64,000 bases of DNA. It comes from Penelope pileata (Eukaryota; Chordata; Aves; Galliformes; Cracidae). The stretch covers positions 816,582 to 880,581 of the forward strand of contig WBMW01003911.1 in the NCBI GenBank assembly GCA_013396635.1. The letters are read 5' to 3'. The notes beneath the pieces were generated by a model. That model did not search any database and was not told the origin of the DNA. It was given only the letters and a program-made list of their open reading frames with translations. Below are positions 39,231 to 53,779 of the stretch, piece by piece; the first letter of the stretch is position 1, and each line of letters starts with the position of its first letter. Both the position numbers and the translations under genes were made by a program.

Positions 39231-42200
39231 CTGGAAAAAAAAAACCCACGCTTTGCACGGTCCTTTAATTTTACATTGTCACTGCATAATTCCATAAACA
39301 AAGCTCAATCTCAACAATGATTCACAATTGATGTAATGAAAATAAAAAACAAACCCATTAATAAAGAAGCTTACTGATCAGTACTGAAGTTAATCCACTA
39401 TTTTTGACAGAAAAAAGAAAAATAACCTACCCCAAACCATCCATTTAGAAATCATATATGTGTGCAAGGAGAGGAATAGGCTATGACATCCCTGCTGCTT
39501 TCCAGCACACATACACGTATCTTGGCTCCAACAATTGACATCACAACTTTTTATGCTAATACTGCTTCACTTCCTAACTTCACAGAAACGAAAGCTTATG
39601 CTTGATATCAAAGCATATTTTGTTACTCCTTAAAACACTAAGCTAGACAACAGGAGAGACAGATAAAACAAAGGCTGAGCCTGAAAAACTGCCTCTGTTC
39701 TGCACTCCCACACTCCTATCTCTCTCTAAACGATTTATGTAAATTTGAACAGCAACACTACAATGCAAAGGTTGGGGATGGCTACCCCAAGACAATACAC
39801 TTTTTGTTCAACTTTGAAATTGCTCATTGTTGCAGCATACTAGCTCCCAGTGAGTATGACAAAGATAGAATGTGGATGAAATCTCATAAGATGATTTTAA
39901 AAAAATCCTGGAAGTGTTGTGCCTAGAATAAAGGTTGCTTTACAGAAAAAGGCGTAACAACGTCAAACACCTTGACAGATTCCAAATTACCCTAACCATA
40001 GTCATCAGACTGCCTAGTCACTAATCAGTAATAAAGAATATTTATGCAAGATTTAGCTTATTTTGGAAGCCAAAAAATGCAGAGCTAAGGTATGCAATGT
40101 ACAACTTTGTCTACAGCATTTCTGTTTCAGTCTACGCTATACCACTGGCACTGCAACAACCAGGTCTTCCAGGGCCAGATAAAGTTAGTTTGTTTAAATA
40201 AAACTAGGAAATGTTAAGATATTCAACAGTATAACACATAAATTGCTTTTCAAAATACCCCACTCAAAGTCTGGTGGGTCTGGCTGACTCCTGCCTTATG
40301 TGGTGCAGTCTTCCACCATTAAGGTTCACTTGTAGAACAGTCACAGCACCTGCAGATGCTGGTTCTCAAATAAATTGCTTCATTCTTTACTCCTACTCGT
40401 ACGTTCCCAGCATGATTCCATGACAAACTAATTGCTTGTCAAACGCACGTTTGTAAGACGTATGCAGTTTTCAGTTCAAGTAGTTGCAGAGTAATGTACG
40501 ACAAACTACTTTCAGATATCTTAAAACACCAATTACCAGCCTCTTAATATACTCTCGAAATTTGCTCTTAAATTTCAATGTTTAAGGACAAATTAGCGCT
40601 AAGCAATCTGCACAGAAGCTGCCAACATAGAGACAGAAGCCTTTGAAATAAGTGTTTGTGAAATGTAAGGCAGGTGGGTAATGCATGCATACAGCTAAAG
40701 TAATACTATCAGGCACTACTGTGATCTCAGGTCTTCAGTATTCTCAGAACACAAGAAATTCTCTGCTACAAGAAACAGAGCCTTTTTTTCATGAAATAAA
40801 ATCAAAGTTTTTTACTCGCTTGTTAGATTGCTGCAAGAAAAACTTGAGGGAGCTCATTTACTCAGTAACTAAATTCCATCTATTATTTAGAGAGAAGACA
40901 TGTGGCTTACATGACTTTACAATGTTCACAGGAAAGTTTCACCTAAAAAATCTACTCAGCTACCTTTCTGGCCAGATATTTAAATTTCATATGCATCATC
41001 ACAGCCAAAAGGGTTAAAAAAAACAGCAATAAAAACGAATCACAATCCCTTTGTTATGCTCCAGTGAATAAAGCAGGCTTTTTCTATCAGAAATATCAAA
41101 GCAATAGTAATGAAACAAAGCAAATTATTTTAGATTAACAAAATCCCTTTAGCATCTAGGAAGCTGTCTGACAGTTCACAAGTTAACCATTACATTTGCT
41201 GAGATTTTGAAGGGATGGAAGATAAAGATCTCTTCACACATAGTGAAAAAATATTACATTTTAACAGGAACAAAAGGGCATTGATTTAGAAGACACTTTG
41301 CCCAAGTTTTTGGGTCTATGCTACACCCATTTTACCCTGTATCAAATATTCTTCTTCTATTACATACCCTCCTTCAAAAAGCAAGATGAGAATTAGGCCC
41401 TGCTGCTGAATGAACAGAACTGCAAGCTATACATGAAACAGCACGAAAGAAAACACGTTTAGAGCCGTGACTCTTAACTGCCTTAAATAAAATTAAAAAC
41501 CAAAAAGTACCTTCATGGGAGCTATCCATTTCTTTCCCTCCTAAAAAACTGCCTTCAAATTAAAGGACAAAACAATTCATATATTTCACCCCAGTTCATT
41601 GTATCCATGAAGCTGTCACACCTCTTGGCCTCAATAGTGGTAGACCAACATGATTCTTAAAATCATCAACTACTACACAAATCGTACAACATTAAAATTG
41701 TAGCAGCGCCTTAAAAAGAGGAGACAAGAATGTCGTTGCACAGCACCAAATTTCCAGAAGGAAAGCAGAACTCTTCTCAAGCACTGAGGTTTTTGAGACT
41801 TTTTCCAGGTATGTCACAGACATTTCAACAGAGGAGCATCTTACAGAAATTTAAACCGTTTTCACCCATCTCCAGGCTCTCTCAGGGGATGCTTCATCCC
41901 CTAAAGCAGACCTGGTAATTCGCTCAGGGGTGGGAGAAGTAGTTTGTGTTTCTAACATTCACCTGCCCTGGGACCAAAAAAGAAAAAGATAAATAAGCTG
42001 AAGAAACCAAACACCCCTCTAGATCTAGGTACACGACACTGCTGTTAATTGCTGGGATGAGGAGCATTTGGGGAGGGTTGGTTGGGGTTTGTTGTTTTTT
42101 TTTTAAATACCTGAATAGTCACAGGCAAGATCTATGGGAACCTAATAAAGTTTTGGGATAGAAGACTAGAAATAAGGAAAATTTGTCTGAATGGATAGAT

Positions 42201-43775
42201 TTAAAAACTGAAGTGAGAGAAACTACTCCCTTCCCGGCCTGTCCCTTTACAGAGGGAACACTGAAATGAGATTCCTGGGTATTGACACAATATTGGCAGC
42301 TACAGCTTTAATTGCAATTTTAACTGGGTTCCTTATAAATTAAAAAAATAAAATAAATCACAAGATATGGTAAAGCTAACACAATCCAAGCAGTGTTTCT
42401 CAGCCTCTTCTTAAAAAGCAAAGGATCATTCAAACAAGAAAACAAATCCAAAGACCACTTGTTTTTAAGGAAAAACAAAATAAAATCCAGGGACCAACTT
42501 ATGTAACAAAACAATCATTTTATTCAAAGCAATCAGAAGTTTAGAACATGCAAGCTAACTACTTTCTAGTTGTGTTCTCCCTTCACTATGCTTGTTTCCC
42601 TGCTCACATGTGTCAGAATGTGTCTGTGACATGTTTATTGGTTTTGGCTCCGTTCTAGTTTAAACTGTAGTTGCTTTGCTGATCACTTTCTGATGTCTAA
42701 CAACTCGCAGGCAATGGACCAAGGCCAATGGAGAGACAAGATCAACTGCAATCTGCACTCACATCAAGACCATGTGAAACAAGTGTTCCAGCATCAATGT
42801 ATCCAGCACTTCCCTACACCACTGGAGGTACCATTGGGTGCCACCACTAAAAGCCTCAAGAGGAAGCAGGTGGGATTTGGTAGGACTGGGAAGACTGGGC
42901 TACCCTGTTGCTATCAGAAGTGATCTTCCTTCCTTGAAGCACGTTTGAGGAGAAAAAGAAGTGTTCTCATTCTGCAAGCTAAGAATCTTCATTTCCTCCA
43001 TAAGTTGTTGGAGGTTTTTTGTGCATATTTTGTTCCTGTTTTGTTCCTTAATAGACAGATGTACATATCACTATCTGGAAAATCATACCACACTTGCAAC
43101 TACCTATAGATATGCATATTCTACAGTCTTCAGTGTAGAAAATACACGAAAAGGAAATATCTGTTTTACCTGAGATGAAGGCACTCAGAAGTAATAGCAA
43201 TTGGTTTAAATTGTTTTATTAATCATGGCTTAAGAATAGCTGATCATCTTTGCCACCACTCAGCTGCACGAAACTTGAACAAAATGGACAACATGCATCT
43301 GAGCTTACTCGAGGACACAGAAATGTCACTTTGGGAGCTGCAAAACAGCTGGAAATACAGAGAACAAGAAATTAAAGGATTTTTTGCAAGCAGGGATTCT
43401 GATTTAATAAAAAATAAAGACTTCCCAAAGGGACTTCTGTAGGCCTTTGTAAACCAGAAGTTTACACACAATTTAATTGTCTCCTACTCCAAGAGGTTAA
43501 TGTTGCAGCTGGACACACAAGAAACCTGCAATTCCTGTATTTCCTGGAGAACAGGCAGCACAGTTCACCTGCACCAGGGGAAGCCTGTCCACCAACATCA
43601 TTTGTCATTGCCACCTCTGAGCTTCCTTCTTCCTCAGCCCTGCTGGCAGCACCATTTTGAGTGCTGTCCAGGCTACTCGGCGTGGTAACAGCAAGAACGA
43701 ACTGAGCTGAATGTAATGACAGGACACCAAGATGCGAAGATATCTGTCTAAAAACAACATTTGAAGTGATCCTTT

Positions 43776-43812
43776 AAAAAAAAAAAAAAAAAGAAGAAGA
43801 AGAAGAAGAAGT
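43776..43812 (+). repeat. Poly-A with GAA triplet microsatellite
   Basis: A run of 17 A is followed by about six GAA units. It lies in intron 2. Confidence 0.95.
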
Positions 43813-46800
43813 AATGAGCTAATTCCCCACAGGTGGACATGATTGTTCATTTGACCTCAGATAAAGTAATGAAAGCATAGATATATGCATGTTCCTAACA
43901 GTGAAAATCCTACATGAGCATGTCATAAACATCATCAGTCCAACAGTAAGTGCTGTCAAATGTGTGCCATGTTCAGTATGCAAGTTAGAAGTAAAGAAAA
44001 CAGCAGGTCAACAACACAAGATAGAAGGGGTAAATGTGATGAACGTGATCACCATCACGTGTAGTCCTGGTTCTGCAGCCACTGAGATACGGACAGCTTA
44101 AAATGAAACAAGAGCCTACATGACAACACTGTCCCACACTTAAGGAAAAGAAACAGCCCTGTGCCAAAACAAATTAATCACCTAGTTTCTGGGTGCAAAC
44201 TAATTCAAACTGATTAAAAAAAAAAAAGATATCACATCAAAGCTTCTGCAAGACAAAGCCATTGTTAGTGTTTCTTACCAGCTTGTACTGGTTATTTACT
44301 AAACATTATAACAAAAGAACTAAGTTAATGGTTAGAAAGTAGCAAAAGACAAGTAATGGACTTCCCCTACTGTCAAGAGGCAATAGACTAATTTCTGCAT
44401 AGGAATTCCATCTAAAATAGCACTTACAACAGAAATGGAAAAGAAAAACTGTAAACTCTCCTCTCATTTCTCTGAGTTCAAACCTTTGTTGTTTTTTACT
44501 TCTTTCTTTCCAAATAACATCACATAGGAGAAAATATAAGCACACAGTGTAAAGAAAATGGATACTTCTACAAAAAGCTGACAAAAATCAAACCAAACAA
44601 TCTTCTGTACGAGTTATCTATTAAACAACAGAAAAATCTACAGTTGAGAGTTGAAGCTTTTTAAAAACAGATGTTCAAAATACACAATTTTCTCTTTCCA
44701 AGGTACACAAATGCTTTTTGTCAGCTGATTCTTGGAAGCTATGTAAGAGAGGAATTGCAAGTCATCACATTTCCAGGTGCATTAAACCGCTGGTTTCACT
44801 GAAATCACACTGGGCTTTGAGCAGAGTAAAAAAGCTAAGTACAGCAGGAAGGCACAAAGGCCATTTTAAGATTTTATTTTGAAAAGAAAAAACAGATTTT
44901 TGCAACTTTTAAAAATATACACATTATTATACATACAATGTTAACAGTGAAGTGAATCTGGGATACCATCATCTTTATTTTGATTACATTGATTTTCCTC
45001 TTGAAGTGTTACGACAAGCAGTACCTGCATCACTGTATTTATTGGAAAAAACTGAAATAGGAATAACAACAGAAATGCTCATACTGGAAAAGGTAGAAAA
45101 TGTTTTTCATACAAAAATTCTGTTCCATCTAGATTTTATGCTCAGATGCAAGCATTTGATATGAGGAGAGCAAAGAGCTACCACACATGTAATAATCACG
45201 TACACATGAAGGCCCACATCACGTAGGGCCAAGAAGCAGATTAGAAATCCTTACATTATCAGATTGTTTCCTTTAAATACATACCATCATCAGAAACATT
45301 TCAAAAGAGACATACTTGGGATTTTTCATACTTTTATTTTATTACCTTTACATAAAGTTTAAAATACATTTATTTTGTCATTCTTACCTTCAAATGTCAA
45401 ACCAGAAGGTCACAGTTTGAAAGAGCAAGCTATTAAACCATCAAATTTTACAGCACACAACTTCCTAACTTTTGCTTCCTCGGATGTTAAAACTTATTGT
45501 AAATTGATAGACTGATCTCAGAGAAACAACACTCAGGAAGTAACACATCAGCAACCCCAGCAGGATTACGAGTTGCTGGATCCATTTACTGAAGAACAGT
45601 TTCACAGAGATGAAGACCTAAAGAGATTCCTGTATTATCTACATTCATCTTCTATATTTCACAGAACATCTGTGTCATTTCATCACTTGGCCTTAAAAGA
45701 GACCAGTAAATAGGTTACAGTGTTCTAATACATAAAAAAAGTAAATTGCTGTATGCAGACCACCACAAAGGTCAAGTCATACACAACAGCAGGAAACTAG
45801 TTATTGGTCAGATTAGACTTCATGATCCCACCAAGCAATTCACACATTGTTGCAGAGGAATTTGCATGCAATAATCTCCTGATCAATTTCATTTTGAGCA
45901 CATAAACAAAACGTAGCAACGCATTTATGAGTGACAGTTCACTGTATCACTTCAAACAGCTACAAAAAGCATTCCAACACTGTAAAATATACACAACTCA
46001 GTTTTAAATCCAATTAGTTTAGTTCCAAGTGGAAGATAAACTAATGGCAGTTTACATTGTCTCCAAGTATCTGACATGAAGGAAGAGAAATGAAGACGGG
46101 GGGGGTGTGAATGGGACAGAAATGGGATCTCTATAAGTTCAAAAATAGAAAGCTGATGCTTCCATTCTAAAATGAAAAGAAAAAAGAGTTCAGATGCATT
46201 CTTGTTTTTAAAAATAGAATAAAAAGGTGGCTACTAGAGCAACTAAACCAAGAAAGGAGTTCCTCAGGTTTGTTTTCGGTTTTTGTGGGCTATTTTTGTT
46301 TGTTTTTTAAAAGACAAGACCTTATGTTTGAAAGATACAAAAACACAGCAACACTCAAGTTAAACGAAAGATATGGATAACATCTTTCTTCACTCTTCTG
46401 CACAACTCGGTGTCCACTCCCTTTTCTACAAGAAGGCTGCTTAATTAGAGAGAGACCCAGTGACCTAATAATGACAGAATCTTAGGGCATTTTTGTTATT
46501 TTTCTTCCAAAACTTACCATTCCCTTTCTGTAGGCACTTTCCTGAAGTACCTCTTACATCCCTAATTTTCCTTCCTTTCTTATTCTCCATATACTTTTTT
46601 TAAAGCTTGCATTTTTGGGATATTACTTCTTTTCCCACTACATTCCACTTCTAGATCATTTAATCATCACCAATAAAATGAAGCATATGTTCTCATAGCT
46701 ATTCTCATAGCTGTAAACATTCCTTTTTTGCTCATTCTGGAGGCTCAAAAGAAAAATAAATAAAAAATAAAATAGCTCTCCGTAGTTATTCACCACAATT

Positions 46801-47324
46801 CTCTCATTCAGCATTACTTGCGATCATTTATTGTAACACATACAATCCCACAAGTCCCCCAAAATCATATCCAGCTGATTTAATGCATCATATTAAGAAT
46901 ATTACAACCTGGAAAGAATGTATAAGGTTATTCCTTGCCTTCACTTTAACTTTCGAAACAGCCCAGCCCACACTATGTCACAACAAACAACTATGACTAA
47001 GGATGTTTTAAACTTTATCCCTCTGCCAACATACAGTTGCGTTTTCTGTTTAAAAACACAAATGATTAAAATTTTAAATTTACACTTCTGCATATTGTTT
47101 CTGGTCTGTTAAAGTTTCTAGTTTTATTGTTTAAAGTTAGTATTGGCCAAAGTGTACCAAGTCTTTATTTTGCAACACATCATGATATAAGCAAGAAGTC
47201 TGCACATAACCTGCTTGCCCCAGCCAAAAAAAGACACATACAATTTTAAAATAAAGACAATAGCTGTCTCAGCAAGATGGCACATCACTGGTGATCTAAC
47301 AAGTCATTTTCTTAGAATACTTAC

Positions 47325-47393
47325 CACTAAATCCCAGTTATTTTGTTCAAGCAAAGTTATAGCTTCATCGATATTTTCTATACCAGTACATGC
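47325..47393 (-). CDS. FAF1: FAF1 exon 2 (UBA domain core)
   Basis: This 69-base exon has 23 codons and phase 0 at both ends. It is preceded on the minus strand by a pyrimidine-rich tract ending in TTTTTAG and followed by GTAAGT. It reads ACTGIENIDEAITLLEQN and then NWDLV, which is the body of the N-terminal ubiquitin-associated (UBA) domain of FAF1: the GIE loop, the second helix, and the third-helix start with its Trp-Asp pair. In FAF1 family proteins this domain binds ubiquitin chains and helps bring ubiquitylated clients to the p97/VCP segregase. The sequence appears to match mammalian FAF1 residue for residue over this exon, so constraint is strong. Introns of about 16 kb lie on both sides. 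Confidence 0.96.
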
Positions 47394-50107
47394 CTAAAAA
47401 GAAAAAGAAAAAGTAAAGTAAATTAAAAGCATTGATCAAAATAAGTATGAATACTTATAACTAATTTCAGCAGAATGACATGAAACGTATAGGTTTCTGA
47501 TTTCGGTTAGGAGAGCTTTAGGGTCTTTAAACACCACAGATTTGGATATAATTCCCTCTTCCACTGGAGGATTCTTCAGTAACCTTGAGCAAGCCACACA
47601 GGGAAGCAAGACAAAGCAGTTAGTTGTAAAACGAGGACAACAGTGCTGTCTCAAAGGTGTTTTGAGAATTCTATGTTCAAAATTCTGAAACGTTCATGCT
47701 ATCGTAAAGGGAGCACAAAAATACCTAAAATGGTAAGTTTGAGGGGGTTGAAGTATTTTGTCTAAAACCAAAACCAACTCTACTGCCTCCACCACAACCT
47801 TTTACCCCTACACACTGTGAGTGTTACACAGCACTGCACAAGTGGAGAAGAAGGTGACAAGTGGGACTTTCTTCTCAGTCTAGTACAAATGAGGGTCCTT
47901 GTGAAACTACAAAATTAAGACTATGTAATGAAACATTTAAAGCGCTTTCCTTTCAGATAAAATGCCTGCATGTTGTCCCAGCACTATACTCTGGCTTCAC
48001 ATAGTTCAAGAAATCTAATCCAACAGCATTTCTAAAGTAGTGGTAAAATTCATCAGAATTATCGTGTAAATTGAGATCCATTCCAAACGCAAGAGAGCAC
48101 CTTTTACAAGGTCTGAACCATAATCATGTTCCTTCTGCTCTACCACACAGTTATATAAGAAGAAAATTATATAAAAAGTTTACATAAACTACATTAAAAA
48201 ATCCACTACTTTAACAGTAATAGCACAGAGTTGGATAGCAGGAGCAAACAGATCAGTTTCCTGGTTCCAAAGACGTATAGCTTTCCTTTAAGCACTAAGA
48301 CAGAAAAGCAGGGAGGAGGAACACAGAAACAAATAAAGCCATCAGGCCATACGTTGTTGACACTCAGTCTTGACTTTTATCCCAGTTTACAACAACAAAT
48401 ATATGACATAAGGAGTAAGAAGAAATAACAACAAAAAATTCAAGCCCAATTCCCTCTTCCCAAATTCAACTCTGAAGTATTCCACGCTGAGGAAACATGA
48501 CATGCAGTTTGTCTGCACAGAACAGACTGGTCTGGAGGACCATGAAGATCACAGGAGGACATTGGAAAGATTTTGCCAGTGGAGGGGAAGCAGCAGTTTC
48601 TGTTGATCCATAATGCTCTCACGGTCATATAGATTCTCTCTGAAACAAGACAGAATTCTGTCCTCTGCTCACAGCATGTTATGTTAATATTGATTTTTAT
48701 CCACTTTGTATCTCGAGTGTTTTCTTTAAAAAAATAAATAAATAAAGAGGTTTGCTCTTTAGAAGTATCACTGCCTTCTCCATTCCTTACTTCTTGCTGT
48801 TACTCCTGCAGTTAAAAGCGAGACAGCACTTCATTCCCTAACAAGTGGGAAGGTGATGTACTTGTGCCTGGTAAGTGTGAGGAGCGCAGAGCGTGAGCTT
48901 GTCCCTGCAGAGGTCACAGGAGGGTCCATACAATTGTGAACCTGCAACTGAAATGGATGTTGACAGCTCTGCTGCCGTGCACTATGACTTGGAGAGAGTT
49001 TTGCAAAAGTGACAGTCTGAGGTTCCATTGACAACAAAGTGAAACACACTTCATGTCTGGCCACTTAAAAGAATAAAAAGCTACTATTTGTAATTTATCA
49101 GCCTTGTAAGCCGTACATGACTTTTCTAAGAACTGTGTTCCAATTAGGATGTCTCACATTTGCAGCAACTAAACATCAAGAACAATCAAAATTCTTAACA
49201 GTCAAGGAAAGTTGTTTTGTGGAAACCTTTCAACCATTTTTACAATCACTTTTAGTTTAGTGCTCAACACTAAATGTTAAGATTTCACTTCCCAGATTGA
49301 CTATTTTTGCTAGTTGCCAATACAACAGAAAACAAACATTTCGGAATGACAACAGTGCATGAATGAGTGCTACTCATCAATGTAACCACAAAACCAATGT
49401 TTTAAGATCTTCCTTAACAAGCTTTAATGTCACAGTTGCAGCAGACTGATTTCAGAAAAACATTTCAACACCAGGAAGAATTCATTCAGACACTGCAAGG
49501 TGTCAAATACCAATTCCTGTCTCAAGTCATGCTCCATCATTGGTCTAAACATGAGTAAGACAATTTAAAAAAAACAGTTTGTTTCCTGCATCATAAATTC
49601 AAGAAAATCATCTGGTTTGAACCTCCTTTATTTTCCCAAAGGAAAAAGCACACAAGACAAGCCCTCACTGACAATTTGACATCAAGGACTTCTGGAGGGG
49701 GAGATCAGTCCCAGAACAACTCGGCCTCCATTAGCTTTTGTCTTCTCCAGGAAGACACACACAGGAAAACAGCAGGTTCTGCAAGCAACAAACTTAATAG
49801 TCTGGTTTTGTGTCTCATTCCTAATTACAAGAGCTGATCTAAGCTTTCCCTATGACTAGAATAGTTATAAGGTCTTTTTCTTATGGACTTCTTTCCATGT
49901 TCCCTGGCTGTATTTTGATGAAATCTGGAAGAATTTAATTGGTATGAGTACATGGGTTCAAAAGTTGTTTGTGAGGACACCTGGGCACCACAATCTCACA
50001 TGCCTTACTTCTTTAGGCAGCCAGACTAAGAATCACAGGGTTTACTTCTTTACAATACATAAAGCATGGGTTGTACTCATTCTTATGCCTTCTATTCTAC
50101 CCAAGGC

Positions 50108-50130
50108 GGGGGGGGGGGAGTAAGGGGGGG
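50108..50130 (+). repeat. Poly-G tract (G11 then G7)
   Basis: Eleven G are followed by agtaa and seven more G. The second strand is correspondingly C-rich. It lies in intron 1. Confidence 0.95.
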
Positions 50131-51255
50131 AAAAAACCTTGACTGGGAGAAAAAAAATTTGAACAGAAACAGGAAAAAAACTTCAAGACATTGGAAAGTA
50201 TCTGAGCTCCAGAAAAGCAAACACTTATCTTTGTTATTAAGCAAGTAGATGGATGCTGAGAAACTGTTTTGGTCCAGGGCTTAACTGATTTTTATTCAGA
50301 TTTATTTTCGTAAGAGACCTATTTAGCAGAAGGTATTAAATATTTTCAGAAGAAAATTCCTACTAGTATAGTACTAAATCTTGATTTGAGCAAAAAGAAG
50401 CACATTCTCCAAGTAAAATTCAAAACTTAAAAGACCACAGGCAAAACTTAAACTTGAAGGCAAAACCTTCAAGTTTTACTGGTTTGCAAATCTTTATACA
50501 TCAAAAGGAAACTGAGAAATTTATTTGAAGAACAAAGGGGAAAAAAGAAAGTTAGGACAAGTGCCTTCTCCACTCTGGATTTCCTCTAAATCTAGAATAT
50601 ATTTTTGGCCTTCACAGCAGCTATAGCACTTCTGCAGAGCAGAGCAGTCTCTTCTGGGTTCTTCAGACCACACAAGGGGAAAATGAATGTAAAGATTAAT
50701 AAACTATTGGTTTGCACTAAGCGCCCAAAAACAGATTCTGAAGATAAAACTACTGAATGTTAAAATAACGTCCTTAGCATTCTGCTTTTCCACCTAGGTG
50801 AGCATTTCTACCAGATTTACATACAGTGGAGTTCCACAGCTCTCCTCCAAATGTTTTTCATGTAGCTCCACAGCTTAACCATCACCTCAGCTACTGATGG
50901 AGAGCTTATCCTTGCAAAGTTTCACAGCTATTATGGGTCCTACTTCTTAACTGGCAAATTAACCTCAATTACTGTCAAACAGAAAAAAATAAAGTAATCA
51001 TTGAGGAAATAATTCAACTGGTGAAAAGTTGCAGCGCAGACAGTTCCAGGCATCCAAGACAAACTCAGGAGGTGCTTACAGAAAGCTGTAATGCACAACA
51101 GCAGACTCGCTCTCCTAAATCCCTTACAGGGTGGTCTGACTCTGGCAGCCCTAACAGCTGCATCTGGATTTTGAGAACCTCTGTGACCCCCCCACCTCAC
51201 CAGCCAAGGCATTACCCTACCTCCACATCACAGGAAAGCAGCTGACTTCCCCATC

Positions 51256-51500
51256 TGGTGGCAGCTGCTGCTGAAAATGCTCCTCCTGCACCTGCTGCAG
51301 GGATCCAGGCAGTTGTTACGCAGCGACGCTGGAAGAGACAACTGCTGCTCCCAACACAGAGAGCCAGGCTGTTACTTCTGCAGAAGCTGGGAGAGCAACA
51401 AACAGCTGTTGCTGACTCAAATTCAGAGGCAGGCTACTGTTGCCCTGACAGATAGCAGGTGGCAGTTGTTGCACAGAAGCTGGTAGTACATGGTATTTGG
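51256..51500. repeat. GC-rich degenerate CTG/CAG-type stretch
   Basis: This is a short GC-richer patch where motifs such as gcagttgtt, ctgctgct, cagctgttgctg, gcagaagctggg and gcacagaagctgg recur at irregular 25-35 base spacing. Two frames are open for 65 to 69 codons because of the composition. It sits directly left of the 0.9 kb CR1 and could be a decayed minisatellite or part of an older element. No known family was recognised. Confidence 0.4.
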
Positions 51501-51613
51501 CAGCTGGCAGAACTTGCTGCTCCTACTCACCTGTGGCCCCTTCCCCTTCTCATCAAGGCACAATGCAGCAGTCAGAAGTATCCAAGAAAACAGGTTCAGC
51601 CTAACAGCCAGTA

Positions 51614-52515
51614 GTTGATAGAATATCCCGATCCACAAGGATCATTGAGTCCAACTCCTGGCTCCCCACAGGACCACCCAACAATCAGACTGCATGACTG
51701 ACAGCACTGTTCAAACGCTCCCTGAGCTCTGGCAGCACAAGGCCGTGCCCACTGCCCTGGGCAGCCTGTTCCATACCCACTGCCCTCTGGTGCAGAACCT
51801 TTCCTTAACCCCCCCCTGACCCAGCTCCATGCCGTTCCCTCAGGCCCTGTTGCTGTCCCCAGAGAGCAGAGCTCAGCGCTGCCCCTCCGCTCCCTGCGAG
51901 GAGCTGCAGCCGCCATGAGGCCTCCCCTCAGCCTCCTCTGCTCTGGGCCGAACAAACCAGGGCACCTCAGCCGCTCATCACCTCTTCCCCTCTAGATCCT
52001 TCACCATCTTAGTAGCCTTCCTTTGGGCACTGTCTAATAGTTTTATGTCCTTTTTGTACTGTGCACCCCAAACTGAACACAGTGCTCAAGGTGAGGCTGC
52101 ACCAGCACAGAGTGGAGCGGGACAATCCCTGCCCTCACCCAGCAGTGCTGGGCCTGGTGCACCCCAGGGCACGGTTGGCCTTCCTGACTGCAAGGGCACA
52201 TTGCTGACTCACATTCAACTTGCTGTCAACCAAGACCCACAGATCCCTTTCAGTGGGGCTGCTCTCCAGTGTCTCATCCCCTGGTTTTGTATGTACAGCC
52301 AGGGTTGCCCCTTCCCAGGCGCAGAATCAGGCACTTGCTCTTGTTAAACTCCATGCGGTTGGTGATCGCCCTGCTCTCTAATTAGTCTAGAGCTCTCTGC
52401 AAGGCCTCTCCACCCAACAGAGTCAACAGCTCCTCCCAATGTAGTATCATCAGCAAACTTGCTCACAACACCTTCCAGTTCTACATCCAAGTCATTTATG
52501 AAAACATGGAGCCCT
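51614..52515 (-). mobile_element. CR1 LINE 3' fragment (about 0.9 kb)
   Basis: On this strand the region reads as the reverse complement of the avian CR1 3' portion. It starts near the element's 3' end (gatccacaaggatcattgag), then runs through blocks such as gggcagcctgttccat, gctctgggccgaacaaacc, ggttggccttcctgact and atgtagtatcatcagcaaac. It is far more GC-rich than the flanking intron. No reverse transcriptase frame is present, so this is the 5'-truncated tail typical of CR1 insertions. The terminal 3' repeat itself is missing or worn at the left end. The element lies in the same orientation as FAF1 transcription. The open frames within it are by-products of its GC content. Confidence 0.9.
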
Positions 52516-53779
52516 AAAACGACTCAAATGCCTGTCTCTCTCAACATTTGTTGAGCAACTCTGTATATCCTTTGACTACCAACACTTGCTGTGTTTTCCT
52601 CACACAGGGACTACTTCTATGCTAACCCAATCCAGGATTTAGCCTCAAACACTTCACACAACAGGTCTGGGTCCACTAAAATCAGACAGTCAGATGGCAA
52701 GGAATTCCATCATGAATTACTCTCTCCTGTACAAGTCAGATGGGAAAAAAAAAAAAAGCTGACGTGCCTGACTAACCTCCACATGCACTCTGCAGTCAGC
52801 ATCCTCAGCTGGGCTTCCTGCAGTAACCGAGGGCAGACACAAATACAGGTACCATGCTCTGGTCGACACAACAAAAAGGATTACACTGGAGCCCCAGCTC
52901 CAAGCACCAGAACAGCTAACTCAGACAACAGATCTGCAGGGAAGACTCTTACCAGTTGTCAACTACAGACCTTTTCCTCTCACTAACATCACATTTATCT
53001 GTCTCAGAGTAAGACTAATCTACTGTCATTCAGTCCATTGCCTAGTCCTCAGATACTCAAACAGCTGATGCAGACTCTCCTGTGCTGGATGATAAAGGGA
53101 AAAAGAGCTTTCTGTTATCAGCATTTTGTCACAGCTGGAGCACAGTCCACTTTCTTAATATTTACACCAAATTGCTATGCCCAGAGAAACAACTCCATTA
53201 AGGCACCACAAAATTCAACAGGTGATGACACCTGGGAAGGCTTTCATCCTTTGGGATCTCCTACAAAATGCCAGGAAGCCAGCCTAGTTCATCTCCATCT
53301 GCAGCTGCACAGATAGCACCCCAGGAAATGATTACTTTTAAAAGTATCCAACAAATTTTTATTATTGGATTTAGCAATACAGCTGGAGTTCTATTTTATA
53401 AAGATATATGAGTTTTTAAAGAGAAATCAAAACCACTGGCAAAGAACAAATATTGTTAAAAATCAATTCAATGTCCCTTCAGTAACTTGTTCTTCAAAAG
53501 ATAAGAGACCAGGAGCATGAAAAACCCTTTTCAAGTGCAGGCCACAGATCTGCTAGAAAGGATGGCAGAATTCTCAGGGGCAGAAGCTAAGAAAGCAGCC
53601 TCAGAGCTGCTCTTAATAGCATCAGAAATATCAACAATATCCTTCTTTCCTGTCCCCTTGTATACTTGCCCGTCCAATAAAACCAAAATTCAGTTTGCTG
53701 TGTTACTGACTTCTTCATTTAAGACCAGACAGGTCAGTTCACAGACACACTTCAGCCTGCTGTCAGGTTTGGCACATCT

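Larger units (their letters stand above)
31643..47324 (-). other. FAF1: FAF1 intron 2 (15.7 kb)
   Basis: This intron is bounded by GTAAGT after exon 2 and TTTTCAG before exon 3. It is mostly anonymous AT-rich sequence. Recognisable items are a poly-A/GAA microsatellite, a short imperfect minisatellite near 37.8 kb and a candidate cryptic exon near 39.2 kb (all listed). I recognise no CR1 or other transposon of useful length in it, which contrasts with intron 1. I cannot exclude very old, unrecognisable elements. Confidence 0.9.

Noticed and set aside
43279..43440. A 53-residue plus-strand frame beginning MDNMHLSLLEDTEMSLWELQ
   Set aside because: It looks protein-like and helical, but it is short, antisense to the gene, lacks any recognisable homology or exon borders, and sits in anonymous intron.
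51596..51955. A 119-codon open frame on the minus strand
   Set aside because: It lies wholly inside the CR1 3' region, which is non-coding in the element, and is explained by GC content.
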